Shown here: piece after piece, positions 1 through 8,262 of the stretch | How the letters are laid out: the number at the start of each line of letters is the position of its first letter | How positions within the stretch are numbered: the first letter of the stretch is position 1 | Assembly (NCBI GenBank): GCA_937925655.1 | Contig: CALAMC010000087.1 | Location: forward strand, 1 to 52,165 | Origin: an uncultured candidate division Zixibacteria bacterium | GTDB taxonomy: Bacteria > Zixibacteria > MSB-5A5 > GN15 > PGXB01 | DNA length: 52,165 nt | Direction of reading: 5' to 3' | The notes under the pieces: generated by a model | Databases searched by the model: none | What the model saw: only the letters and a program-made list of their open reading frames with translations | Told to the model about the DNA's origin: nothing | Translations under genes and position numbers: made by a program

Positions 1-2129
1 TCATTCAGATTCTGCCTTTCTTCCTTGAGTTGCATAACCCCGTCAATCCGCCGTAAGTCTTTCCCCACGATTTCCGCGATTTCCTGAAGATACTCGACAT
101 CCCTGAAAGATGGATTTCGTCCATCACAGGGATCACCAAGAACCATGCAAAAATCTCCACTTTCGCCATTGCTTGATTCAGGGCAGAAAATCCCCAAATC
201 CGATGCCGACCATTCCCGGCTATTGCCGTTATGGCCATTAATTACTAACTCCGGCGTAACCGCGCCACCCACCCCGCGTGATACTACATACAATCCGGCC
301 GGTGATTTTTTCCCCCTGTCTTTCCCAAGCGAAGCCGCCGCTTCTGTCAGGATTTTTAAGATTTTCCCCGTTTCGCTTGCTTTAAAGCCGCATTTGCCCT
401 CAGGAACAAACTGGCCCGCTTCGTCGTGGAAATAAAAGGCGGCTTTATTGAATAATCCGAATTCCCTGATGGCCTGACATCCGAACATGATTATATCCCG
501 TTTATTATCGGCGTCTCGAATACGGTCAAGCAATTTCAACCGGGCCGTGTTTCTAATTTCGTTATCTTTCTCATCGGTGATGTCGGTGGCAATTATCAGA
601 GCCTGTTGCGGTTTGCCCCCACCGGGCGCAAAGGGCTGAACCAGCGTATGATACCATCGCCATTTACCACCGAGCTTCGTCTTCTTGAGTACAACCCTTT
701 CTCTACCGGTTCGGATGACTTCGCGAATTGTTGCCATTTGCCCGTCAGCCACTTCCTTCGGAAAACATTCCCACATATTTTTGCCAATCATTCGCTCCGG
801 CTCCAAATTTAAACTCAAGCCCGCGATCCTGTTGGCATAATGCATCTTCCCTTTCTCGTCAAAGATGGCAATCGAGGACCGCACATTATCGACTATCATA
901 CGGTATTTCTCTTCGGCCATCATTAACTCCCGCTCGATTTTCTTGCGCTCGGATATATCGATGGAAATACCACGAATACCCACGACCTTTTCGTCTTTTT
1001 TTATGGGGCTTGAGTAAACCACTACCGGGTATATGCTACCGTCTTTTCTTCTGGCCCGATACTCCATTCCACCCAGTTTTTCCCCTGCCAACAGCCTTTT
1101 CTGCCTGCCGATCAATTTTTCTCGATCCTCCTCGATGAACATATCAACGGCATAGACACCTTTTGCAAGGTCTTCTTCATTGTATCCCGAGGATTCAAAA
1201 GCCCGCTTGTTGGCATAGACTATCTTGCCCGCAGTATCCAGCTCGAAAATTGATTGCGGCAAAAAATCTGCCAGTTCTCTAAACCTCTCCTCACTCTCCT
1301 TGGCCGCCCGCTCGGCCTTCTTGCTTTCCGTGATATCCTCGGCGAAATAGACCATGAGATACGGTTTTCCGTCTGCATCTAAAACCGGGTAAATACAGTT
1401 CCTGAATATATTTCCGTCGCGTTCGTCTTCAAATTGTACCGCCCGGCCCGTATCAAAAACTTCTCTCACATATTGACTTCGCAATGCCCATAACTTTTCC
1501 GGCTGGAGACCGGAAATGACTTCCTGCGCCGTAAGCCCCACAAGCTCGTCCGGGGTTTTATTGAGCTTCCTTGCCGCGACTGCATTAACGAACAAAATAC
1601 GGCCCATTCTATCTGCCAGGAAAATCGTGGCCGTCGTCGCGTTAAGCATAATCTGGAGATAATTCATGGTTTCACGCAACGTCTTTTCGGTCTTGACCTC
1701 CGACGTTATGTCCGTGCAGACAAGGGTCAAAGATGTGACTTTGCCTTCTTTTAATTCCGGGACAACCACCGTATGATACCAGGCCGTATCCGGGCCGGCA
1801 GGCCCAATGCCCAACGTACGATACTGCCGGACCTGGCCGGTCGCGATACTTTCATCTATCGTATCTTTAACCTTCTGGTGGTATTCCTTGGCAATGAAGT
1901 CGAAGATGCTCTGACCGATTGAACTCAAAGACCGCCGGCCCCGCATCAGACGGCTGAAATCCCGTATTTTATAATCCGCGTCTATACTTATTAGAATTGT
2001 GGGGATAACATCGAGCAGTGAAAGCCATTTTTGGGCTGAACCATGATTTGGCTCAAGAGGCGTCCTTTCCCATGAGCTATTTTTGGTTTCGGGAACGTCG
2101 TCTTGATTGTCCCCTTTTGACTGACCCAT
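1..2129 (-). CDS. Multi-PAS sensor protein, partial (C-terminal end beyond window)
   Basis: The frame is open without a stop from an ATG at 2129 to the window edge (709 codons), so the protein is cut off at its C-terminus. A purine-rich SD (AGAAGGG) lies about 7 nt before the ATG. Four PAS-like blocks can be read, starting near residues 33, 154, 282 and 407, each with the typical pattern (for example ATIFLADRMGRILFVNA and SIFELDTAGKIVYANK). PAC-like tails (YRARRKDGSIYPVVV, SIDISERKK) follow. From about residue 525 there is a GAF-like stretch. No kinase H-box is visible; an output domain, probably histidine kinase, would lie off the left edge. It is probably a cytoplasmic signalling protein, since no membrane segment is seen. 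An inverted repeat (ATACCC/GGGTAT, 2159-2179) lies just upstream beside an AT-rich -10-like stretch. The kinase assignment is inference; the PAS array is direct. Confidence 0.85.
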   Translation of the reverse strand, partial: MGQSKGDNQDDVPETKNSSWERTPLEPNHGSAQKWLSLLDVIPTILISIDADYKIRDFSRLMRGRRSLSSIGQSIFDFIAKEYHQKVKDTIDESIATGQVRQYRTLGIGPAGPDTAWYHTVVVPELKEGKVTSLTLVCTDITSEVKTEKTLRETMNYLQIMLNATTATIFLADRMGRILFVNAVAARKLNKTPDELVGLTAQEVISGLQPEKLWALRSQYVREVFDTGRAVQFEDERDGNIFRNCIYPVLDADGKPYLMVYFAEDITESKKAERAAKESEERFRELADFLPQSIFELDTAGKIVYANKRAFESSGYNEEDLAKGVYAVDMFIEEDREKLIGRQKRLLAGEKLGGMEYRARRKDGSIYPVVVYSSPIKKDEKVVGIRGISIDISERKKIERELMMAEEKYRMIVDNVRSSIAIFDEKGKMHYANRIAGLSLNLEPERMIGKNMWECFPKEVADGQMATIREVIRTGRERVVLKKTKLGGKWRWYHTLVQPFAPGGGKPQQALIIATDITDEKDNEIRNTARLKLLDRIRDADNKRDIIMFGCQAIREFGLFNKAAFYFHDEAGQFVPEGKCGFKASETGKILKILTEAAASLGKDRGKKSPAGLYVVSRGVGGAVTPELVINGHNGNSREWSASDLGIFCPESSNGESGDFCMVLGDPCDGRNPSFRDVEYLQEIAEIVGKDLRRIDGVMQLKEERQNLN

Positions 2130-2250
2130 AAAAAACCCTTCTCTTAATCACATCCCGAATACCCTTTAATTCCGGGTATTTATAATATATGGAGATTTTC
2201 TATTTTGGGTAATCCTTTTGCCCGATTCTGCCGAAATAAATAAAAAACAC

Positions 2251-2280
2251 TTGACTTAATTTCGAAGATTTACATATTAA
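2251..2280 (+). promoter_or_regulatory. Sigma-70-type promoter for small RNA
   Basis: TTGACT (2251-2256) and TATTAA (2275-2280) are separated by 18 bp. The predicted start is near 2287, immediately before the first base pair of the structured RNA. No plus-strand coding region follows, so the promoter makes sense only for a short non-coding transcript. Confidence 0.55.
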
Positions 2281-2286
2281 AATTGC

Positions 2287-2365
2287 AACGAGGGTGACTC
2301 TCTGCTGTCCCTGGGTAGTTTCCTAGCCCCCTCTACCCAACCAGAGTAGCGCCCTCTTTTTTTTT
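2287..2365 (+). ncRNA. Candidate stand-alone structured small RNA (about 75-79 nt)
   Basis: The transcript would fold into one long rod. Helix 1 pairs GAGGGUG (2290-2296) with CGCCCUC (2350-2356). Helix 2 pairs ACUCU (2297-2301) with AGAGU (2343-2347). Helix 3 pairs UGGGUAG (2312-2318) with CUACCCA (2333-2339), capped by a 14-nt loop. Nine U residues (2357-2365) follow helix 1 directly, forming an intrinsic terminator. A promoter sits immediately upstream. The last U residues overlap the stop codon of the convergent rtcB gene. I do not recognise the family: it lacks the GGAA tetraloop of SRP RNA and is too short for 6S RNA or tmRNA. It could alternatively be only a terminator-like hairpin, but no upstream gene needs one on this strand. 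Confidence 0.5.
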
Positions 2366-3818
2366 ACCCCTTGATATTTAAAACCGGGTAAAACCGCGCC
2401 ACTTTCTTTGAAATTCCAGCCGTATCCACGGCCTCAATGACCTGGTCGATATTTTTATAGGCATACCCGGCTTCTTCCGAAAGGCCTTTCATATAACCCG
2501 TCTTCACCAATATGCCGCGCTCTTTCATGCGGCTTTTTACCTCGCCCCCATGCATTTTCTGTTTGGCCTTTATGCGCGACATTGTCCGCCCGGCACCGTG
2601 AAGCGAGGACCCGAAGGTCGTGTTATCGGCGATTTCCGTCCCCCGCAACAGCGCCGAACCGGATTCCATCGAACCGCCCACAATGACCGGCTGCCCGACC
2701 GAACGGTACTTTTCAGGAATCTCCCGGCTCCCAGGTCCAAAGGACCTCGTCGCCCCCTTACGGTGCACCAGAACCGTCTTCTTGCGACCGTCGATCTCAT
2801 AAACTTCCCGCTTGGCAATATTATGCGCCACGTCATAAATAGTCTCTATCAGCGGTCTGGCCGAGGCCCCCTTGAATACCCGCTCAAACGACGCCCGAAC
2901 CCCGTGAACAATTAATTGGCGATTGACAAATGCGGCGTTGGCGGCGCAGGCCATAGCGTTAAAATACCGGCGGCCTTCCTCGGAGTCGATCGGCGCCGAC
3001 ATAAGTTCCTTATCCCGTACAACAAGACCATATTTGGCGGCACACTTGCCGAAAGTTTGAAGATAATCTGTCGCGATTTGGTGCCCGAAACCGCGTGAGC
3101 CGCAGTGTATGGATATCAAAACCTGATTATCCATATGTATCCCGAACTGCTCGGCGGCCTTCCGGTCGAAAATGTTCTCCGGCGCTGCAATCTCCACTTC
3201 CAGATAATGATTGCCCGAACCGAGTGTCCCCATCTGATTAATCCCGCGGGATACCGCCTTGGCTGACACTGCGTCGGGATCAGCATGGTCCAGACAGCCG
3301 TTGTTTTCGATATGCTCACAGTCGCTATCACTGGCATAGCCGTTTTCGACACACCAGCCGACTCCGTTTTTCATAATCTGCCTAAACTGGCTGTTATTGA
3401 GTTTTACATACCCGCTGGAACCTACCCCCGATGGTATCGTGGTAAATAAATCGTCAAGCAGAGTCTCCAACTTGGGTCGAATGTCATCAAGAGTAAGGTT
3501 GGTCCGCAGAAGTCGCATTCCGCAGTTTATATCAAAACCGATCCCGCCGGGTGATATTATCCCCCCCTCAATATCAAAAGCGGCCACCCCCCCGATCGGA
3601 AACCCGTAGCCGACATGTCCGTCCGGCATACAATAAGAATACTTCTGTATCCCCGGCAGACAGGCCACGTTGGTTATCTGGTCGATAACCTTCTCATCAA
3701 TGCCGTCGATTAATTCCGGCGAGGAATAAATCCGGGCCGGGACAATCATCCCCGCCTTGTAATCCGGTGAAATTTCCCAGATGTTTTCCGTCACCTTGAC
3801 AACACTCTTTCTATTCAT
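2364..3818 (-). CDS. rtcB: RNA-splicing ligase RtcB
   Basis: This is a 484-residue RtcB, the GTP- and Mn-dependent ligase that joins 2',3'-cyclic phosphate (or 3'-phosphate) ends to 5'-OH RNA ends. All the expected active-site residues are present: D96 and C99 in GIGFDINCG, H204 in GTLGSGNHYLEVE, H238 in IHCGSRG, H332 in AHNIAK, the guanylylated H407 in SSLHGAGR, and the terminal lysine K483 in the last residues (LNIKG). HRKGATR is also present. Length is normal for the family. The start overlaps the archease stop by 4 nt (ATGA type), so translation is coupled to its activator. The gene ends against the terminator of a convergent small-RNA candidate. No RtcR-type sigma-54 activator or RtcA cyclase is visible nearby. 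Confidence 0.96.
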   Translation of the reverse strand: MNRKSVVKVTENIWEISPDYKAGMIVPARIYSSPELIDGIDEKVIDQITNVACLPGIQKYSYCMPDGHVGYGFPIGGVAAFDIEGGIISPGGIGFDINCGMRLLRTNLTLDDIRPKLETLLDDLFTTIPSGVGSSGYVKLNNSQFRQIMKNGVGWCVENGYASDSDCEHIENNGCLDHADPDAVSAKAVSRGINQMGTLGSGNHYLEVEIAAPENIFDRKAAEQFGIHMDNQVLISIHCGSRGFGHQIATDYLQTFGKCAAKYGLVVRDKELMSAPIDSEEGRRYFNAMACAANAAFVNRQLIVHGVRASFERVFKGASARPLIETIYDVAHNIAKREVYEIDGRKKTVLVHRKGATRSFGPGSREIPEKYRSVGQPVIVGGSMESGSALLRGTEIADNTTFGSSLHGAGRTMSRIKAKQKMHGGEVKSRMKERGILVKTGYMKGLSEEAGYAYKNIDQVIEAVDTAGISKKVARFYPVLNIKG

Positions 3819-4240
3819 AGGTCAAGCACCGCCTCCGCCTCCCAATGATCGTTTTTCTTTTCGACCCGTAACCTATAATATGTTACGGCTTTTACATCCA
3901 CTTTGAGCGTATGCCTCATGCGATCGATAATATCGCCATAAACTTTTCCGGTCAGCATAAAAGGGGGCTCTTGAGAAATGCTTATCTCACAGCGGCAAAC
4001 CAATAAATTCTGGGCGTCCTTAAGATATACAACTTCCGACAGCCATGAATAAAACAAGTCTTCAAGACTTTCCGCGGCCAGCTTCAAATCCACGGCCTTT
4101 TGTTCGACCAGCTCTTCCGGCTCGGCCGTAACCGCAATCAGCCCGACCGCCGCGTCGGAAAATAACTGCGAAAGATCATTCCCGGTGACAATCAGTCCGA
4201 CGTCAGAACAAGTATTCGAATCGGTATGCTTATAAGGCAT
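3815..4240 (-). CDS. Archease (RtcB activator)
   Basis: This 141-residue protein has archease hallmarks: an N-terminal HTDSN...SDVGL segment corresponding to the HTADxG motif, an LFSDAAVGL helix, an acidic ESLEDLFYSWLSEVVYL stretch, and the C-terminal KAVTYYRLRVEK...AEAVLDL. Archeases promote RtcB guanylylation and multiple turnover and are commonly encoded beside rtcB, as here with a 4-nt overlap. The start codon has no recognisable SD and lies about 10 nt downstream of a hairpin plus T8 tract that closes the ferredoxin gene. Expression may therefore depend on readthrough or on a promoter I cannot identify. Confidence 0.9.
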   Translation of the reverse strand: MPYKHTDSNTCSDVGLIVTGNDLSQLFSDAAVGLIAVTAEPEELVEQKAVDLKLAAESLEDLFYSWLSEVVYLKDAQNLLVCRCEISISQEPPFMLTGKVYGDIIDRMRHTLKVDVKAVTYYRLRVEKKNDHWEAEAVLDL

Positions 4241-4251
4241 AGCAAAACAAT

Positions 4252-4283
4252 AAAAAAAACGCCGCTGACAAGCAAGCGGCGTT
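4252..4283 (-). terminator. Intrinsic terminator after ferredoxin gene, just before archease
   Basis: The stem pairs AACGCCGC with GCGGCGTT (4258-4265 with 4276-4283). On the minus strand it is followed by eight T residues (4259-4252, overlapping the last stem bases). It lies 22 nt after the ferredoxin stop and about 10 nt before the archease ATG, so it could act as an attenuator of archease-rtcB. Confidence 0.8.
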
Positions 4284-4304
4284 TATGGTATCGAATGTTA
4301 TTTA

Positions 4305-4493
4305 TTATTCGGCTTTTTCTATGCAATCCACCGGACAAACCTCGACGCAGTGAGGACCGTTATCCTGGTCTTCACATTCGTTGCAGGTGTCGGGATTAAT
4401 GACATAAATATCGCCTTCACTTATCGAACTGGTGGGGCATTCCGGGAGGCACAAACCGCACGCCGTGCACTCATCGGTAATCTTCATGGCCAT
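4305..4493 (-). CDS. 2[4Fe-4S] ferredoxin (YfhL/Allochromatium type)
   Basis: This 62-residue ferredoxin has two cluster motifs. The first is CTACGLCLPECP. The second is CNEC followed by eight residues and then CVEVCPVDC; the extended spacing between the second and third cysteines is characteristic of the YfhL/Chromatium-type group. It is a small soluble electron carrier; its partners are unknown. A strong SD (GGAGG) sits about 8 nt before the ATG. The gene has its own promoter (4538-4565) and terminator (4252-4283), so it appears to be a monocistronic unit, with archease-rtcB lying behind the terminator. Confidence 0.92.
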   Translation of the reverse strand: MAMKITDECTACGLCLPECPTSSISEGDIYVINPDTCNECEDQDNGPHCVEVCPVDCIEKAE

Positions 4494-4537
4494 AACAATT
4501 TACCTCCATATGTTCTTCTCTGTCGCTTTTTTGTTGG

Positions 4538-4565
4538 AATATAGAATATTCATAAACGTTGTAAA
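4538..4565 (-). promoter_or_regulatory. Sigma-70-type promoter for ferredoxin
   Basis: On the minus strand TTTACA (4565-4560) and TATATT (4543-4538) are separated by 16 bp. The predicted start is near 4531, about 38 nt before the ferredoxin ATG. Confidence 0.55.
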
Positions 4566-4616
4566 GCAAAATATGCCGGACTCACAAAAAAAATGCCCCG
4601 ATTTCGCATTAAAAAA

Positions 4617-4688
<72 letters not shown>

Positions 4689-4697
4689 TAACAAATA

Positions 4698-4770
<73 letters not shown>

Positions 4771-4782
4771 TTAACCTCTATG

Positions 4783-4810
4783 AATATATATCGGTTTTTT
4801 GCTTTGTCAA
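4783..4810 (-). promoter_or_regulatory. Sigma-70-type promoter for tRNA-Gly/tRNA-Cys
   Basis: On the minus strand a consensus TTGACA (4810-4805) and TATATT (4788-4783) are separated by 16 bp. The predicted start is a few bases before the tRNA-Gly 5' end. Confidence 0.65.
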
Positions 4811-4891
4811 CTTTTTTGCAACTCCCGTAATAAAATTTATATTGCCCCCGAATAAACCCAAGCCTTTAATCGCCAAAGCGTTAATAACCAT

Positions 4892-6781
4892 CTATTCCGT
4901 CGTGCTCTGGATCAAGGAGTCCAACCGGGGCAAATACCATGGCACCAGATCCTCCAGCCGGCGACGATATTTGGCCGCCGCTTCCGGATTTTTGGCAACG
5001 ACCAGTTCATAAAAATAGGCGTCGCGATAGGCCATATAACACATCGTGTCGGCGTAAATTACTTCCATGGTTACGTCAATCCATTTTTTTATCTGTTTGG
5101 CATCGCGCCAGATGCTGGCTTGGTACTGCCGGGCATAGGGAAACACCGATGGCGACACATATTGATCGCACCTCCAGAACTGAAGCATGGCATTTCTGGT
5201 ATCGCCCTTGTTTTTAAGGTTTATCCCCTTGTTATAACTCTGGACGAATTCAACGTCGATATTTCTGACAACTTCGCTGTCGTATGGGAAATACTTTTTA
5301 TAAACATCGTGCAACTGGCCGTCGAAAAAGAATCCGATAACACGATAGCTCTTCAAAAACTGGCTGTACATAAACAGCGCCCGCTCGGCCGGAGCCGAGG
5401 GCTTATGCCCGGTGGAAAATAAAATGTAATCCGGTTCCAGCCCCAGAATATACGGCGTATTGTAACTCCTCTCTTTCCAGGTCGACTCCAGACCCTCAAT
5501 GGGCGGTTCCGGATGCCGCGCAATCGTCGAATCGGTCAGCCCGAGCATATCAATTACAGTATGCCCCCTTAGATTATAGCTGAAAACCCCAATCGTCGAA
5601 ATTACCACTTTGAAATTGCTTTTATCTGTGGCTTTCAAATTATTAGCCATATTTACCATTTTTCTAATCAAAAATCTTTCGGCTGTCAAAAAAGAAGACA
5701 CATGATCGCGGGGAATGAAAATACCCCAGGCTATGACTATTATCAAAGCGGCTATGACCAAAGGCGCCTTTTTAAGCAGGGCTGATACTCCGTACACTAA
5801 TAAAGTCGCCACCACCGCCATGATCGGCACGAAAAATCGATGCACCTTAAGGACGTCACCGCCGATCAACGCGATATATATCGTGTACGCGATAAAAAAG
5901 CATAACAGTAAAAGCCCCCGGCGATGTTCTTTTTTTATTATCAGAAAAGCCGGCAGGATAAATGCCCCGGCTCCGAGATAGTGCCAGAAATAGGTTCCGA
6001 TATATTCGATACCGTCCGGGAGATTTTCCAGCACCGTCCCCGATTTGGCATAAAACGTATTCGGAACCAGGCCGCCATAATAGTAATACTTAAACACCAA
6101 ATATGGTGCCAATGCGGCAATATAGACCACCAGGCCGATTGCAATTTGCGGACCTATGCGACGGCGCTTGATTATATCATAAACGACGATAAAAGCAAAT
6201 ACCGCCGCCCCTTCCGGACGAAGCAATGTGGCTATCACCGCCATCGGCGCCGTCATATACGACCCCCGCATATAGGCATACAAAACAAGCGTCACCGCCA
6301 GACCGAAGGCCGGGGTTTCGAGCCCCGATACGGACCAGTAAGCGTATGACGGAATGGCCCCTAGAACCAGGGCGACCGCTCCCGCTCGAAACGTATCCTT
6401 AATAAAAACGTGCAATGCCAGCATGTATGCCGCAGCAATACCCAGGCTACCAAAGATAACCCCGAATATCCGCGAGAATGACACCAACTCGTAACCGGCC
6501 AGCTTGGCCAATATGATAAATATCGTCCAGAGAAAATTCGTGTAACCTTCAACCCTCTCCCCGATATTGAAAACCAGACCATGGCCGTCGATAAAATTGG
6601 CGGCATACCGAAAGGTTATAAAGCTGTCATCCTGCGTAAAATTAAAGTTGTGAGCCATGATAATGTGGATGGCTATTCCGGCCGCAAGAAGAAAAAGACC
6701 ATACTTCGATTTCAGAAATGAATACAATCTGGAAATTAATCGCGGCCCTTGCCCCGGTTTCGATTTGGTCTTTTTTGCCAT
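4892..6781 (-). CDS. GT-C fold membrane glycosyltransferase
   Basis: This 629-residue polytopic membrane protein has about a dozen hydrophobic segments. The first lumenal loop carries QDDSFITFRYA (D51-D52) followed by GHGLVFNIGERVEGYTNFLW, a signature of GT-C enzymes related to the mycobacterial arabinofuranosyltransferase/PMT group, in which the acidic pair is catalytic. A soluble, helical C-terminal part (from about residue 500) looks like solenoid repeats. The likely role is transfer of a sugar from a polyprenyl-phosphate donor to an acceptor outside the cytoplasmic membrane; donor and acceptor are unknown. It lies 15 nt downstream of glgA and is probably the last gene of that unit. No clear SD precedes the ATG. 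Confidence 0.75.
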   Translation of the reverse strand: MAKKTKSKPGQGPRLISRLYSFLKSKYGLFLLAAGIAIHIIMAHNFNFTQDDSFITFRYAANFIDGHGLVFNIGERVEGYTNFLWTIFIILAKLAGYELVSFSRIFGVIFGSLGIAAAYMLALHVFIKDTFRAGAVALVLGAIPSYAYWSVSGLETPAFGLAVTLVLYAYMRGSYMTAPMAVIATLLRPEGAAVFAFIVVYDIIKRRRIGPQIAIGLVVYIAALAPYLVFKYYYYGGLVPNTFYAKSGTVLENLPDGIEYIGTYFWHYLGAGAFILPAFLIIKKEHRRGLLLLCFFIAYTIYIALIGGDVLKVHRFFVPIMAVVATLLVYGVSALLKKAPLVIAALIIVIAWGIFIPRDHVSSFLTAERFLIRKMVNMANNLKATDKSNFKVVISTIGVFSYNLRGHTVIDMLGLTDSTIARHPEPPIEGLESTWKERSYNTPYILGLEPDYILFSTGHKPSAPAERALFMYSQFLKSYRVIGFFFDGQLHDVYKKYFPYDSEVVRNIDVEFVQSYNKGINLKNKGDTRNAMLQFWRCDQYVSPSVFPYARQYQASIWRDAKQIKKWIDVTMEVIYADTMCYMAYRDAYFYELVVAKNPEAAAKYRRRLEDLVPWYLPRLDSLIQSTTE

Positions 6782-6796
6782 TGTCCGAATTAATGA

Positions 6797-8260
6797 TTAC
6801 AGCGACCGATACAAGCGAATATAATGCTCCCCCGAACGTTCCCATGAATAATCTTTGGCCATTCCCTGCTTGACTATCTTGTACCAAAGCCGCCGTCGCC
6901 CGAACAGAGTAATGGCCCGTACCAACGCCGCCTTCAGGGCTCCCGGAGAATACTCATCAAAAACAAAACCCGTGCCGGTTTTACTGTTTTCATCGAAGTC
7001 TTCAACCGTGTCGGCCAGCCCGCCGGTTCTGCGGACGACCGGGACCGTCCCGTATTTCAAACTGTACAATTGGTTCAACCCGCACGGTTCATAGCGCGAG
7101 GGCATTATAAATATATCTGCCCCGGCTTCAATCAGGTGCGCCAGGACATTGTCAAATTTCAAAAAAGTTTTCATCTTGTCGGGATACGTCCGCTCCAGCC
7201 TCTCAAAAAGCGCATGATACTCCGGCGCCCCCGTTCCCAGCAGGATAAATTGCACGTCCTTCTCCATTATATCATCCATGATTTCCGCCAGGATATCGAA
7301 ACCTTTCTGTGAGTCCAGGCGGGATATCATCGCCAGAAGCGGGCTGTCGATTCGAAGCGGCAGTCCGGCTTTATGGAGCAATTCCATTTTGTTGCGTTTT
7401 TTATTGGACAGGTTGGCGATGAAATAATTATACGGTATCAGCCTGTCTTTCTTGGGCGACCATGTGTTATAATCGACGCCGTTCAATATCCCGACCAGAT
7501 CCGCACTGCGGTTTTTTAATACCCCTTCCAAACCCATGCCGTATTCATTGGACGATTGAATTTCACTGGCGTACGTCGGCGAGACCGTCGTAATTTTGTC
7601 GGCGAACACAATTCCGGATTTAAGAAAATTCACTTTCCCCCAGTATTCAAGCGGTCCGCCCGGCGCGAAATGAATATCGGGAAGATTCAGCTTGGGATAA
7701 ACCTCGGCCGGAAATGTCCCCTGATAAGCCAGATTGTGTATGGTCAGAACGGTTTTAATGCCTTTGAAAAAAGCCTCGTCCCGATATTTCGTCTTGAGAA
7801 AAGTCACGACCAGCGCCGATTGCCAGTCGTTGGCGTGAATTATATCCGGACGCCAGTCCAATTTTTTCAGCGATTCGAGTACCGCGGCGGCGAACAGCAG
7901 AAAACGTTCGTCATTATCCGTATAATCCCGCCCGGTCTTTGGATCGACATACAACGCTTCGCGGTTGAAATATCTCTGGTTCTCGATAAAATAAGTGGGC
8001 CGGTCAAACGTGGAATCCTTCGGACCGTATAGTCGGCAAACAACTTCATCACGCCCGACTGCCGCGCCGATGTCAACCCGGAGCTCTTCAAGGTTAAACT
8101 CGTCCCGCTTGATAGAACCATAAAGGGGCATGAACATGCGGCAGTCATGGCCGGATTTCCTGATGATTCCGGGCAAAACTCCCGAAACATCGGCTAACCC
8201 CCCCGTCTTGGCATAGGGCACCGCTTCCGATGTGACAAATGCTATTTTAAGACCATCCAT
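6797..8260 (-). CDS. glgA: Glycogen synthase (GT5, ADP-glucose type)
   Basis: At 487 residues this is a normal-length GlgA. The N-terminal EAVPYAKTGGLADV contains the KTGGL nucleotide-sugar binding motif. The second Rossmann domain contains PSRYEPCGLNQLYSLKYG, with the catalytic acidic residue, and VVRRTGGLADTV. The enzyme extends alpha-1,4-glucan from ADP-glucose (or UDP-glucose) in the cytoplasm. It starts 2 nt after the galT-like stop without its own SD, implying coupled translation. No branching enzyme or GlgC is in the window. Confidence 0.95.
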   Translation of the reverse strand: MDGLKIAFVTSEAVPYAKTGGLADVSGVLPGIIRKSGHDCRMFMPLYGSIKRDEFNLEELRVDIGAAVGRDEVVCRLYGPKDSTFDRPTYFIENQRYFNREALYVDPKTGRDYTDNDERFLLFAAAVLESLKKLDWRPDIIHANDWQSALVVTFLKTKYRDEAFFKGIKTVLTIHNLAYQGTFPAEVYPKLNLPDIHFAPGGPLEYWGKVNFLKSGIVFADKITTVSPTYASEIQSSNEYGMGLEGVLKNRSADLVGILNGVDYNTWSPKKDRLIPYNYFIANLSNKKRNKMELLHKAGLPLRIDSPLLAMISRLDSQKGFDILAEIMDDIMEKDVQFILLGTGAPEYHALFERLERTYPDKMKTFLKFDNVLAHLIEAGADIFIMPSRYEPCGLNQLYSLKYGTVPVVRRTGGLADTVEDFDENSKTGTGFVFDEYSPGALKAALVRAITLFGRRRLWYKIVKQGMAKDYSWERSGEHYIRLYRSL

Positions 8261-8262
8261 GG

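Noticed and set aside
2287..2365. SRP RNA, 6S RNA or tmRNA identity for the small RNA
   Set aside because: It has no GGAA tetraloop or SRP consensus and no tRNA-like domain, and is too short for 6S or tmRNA.
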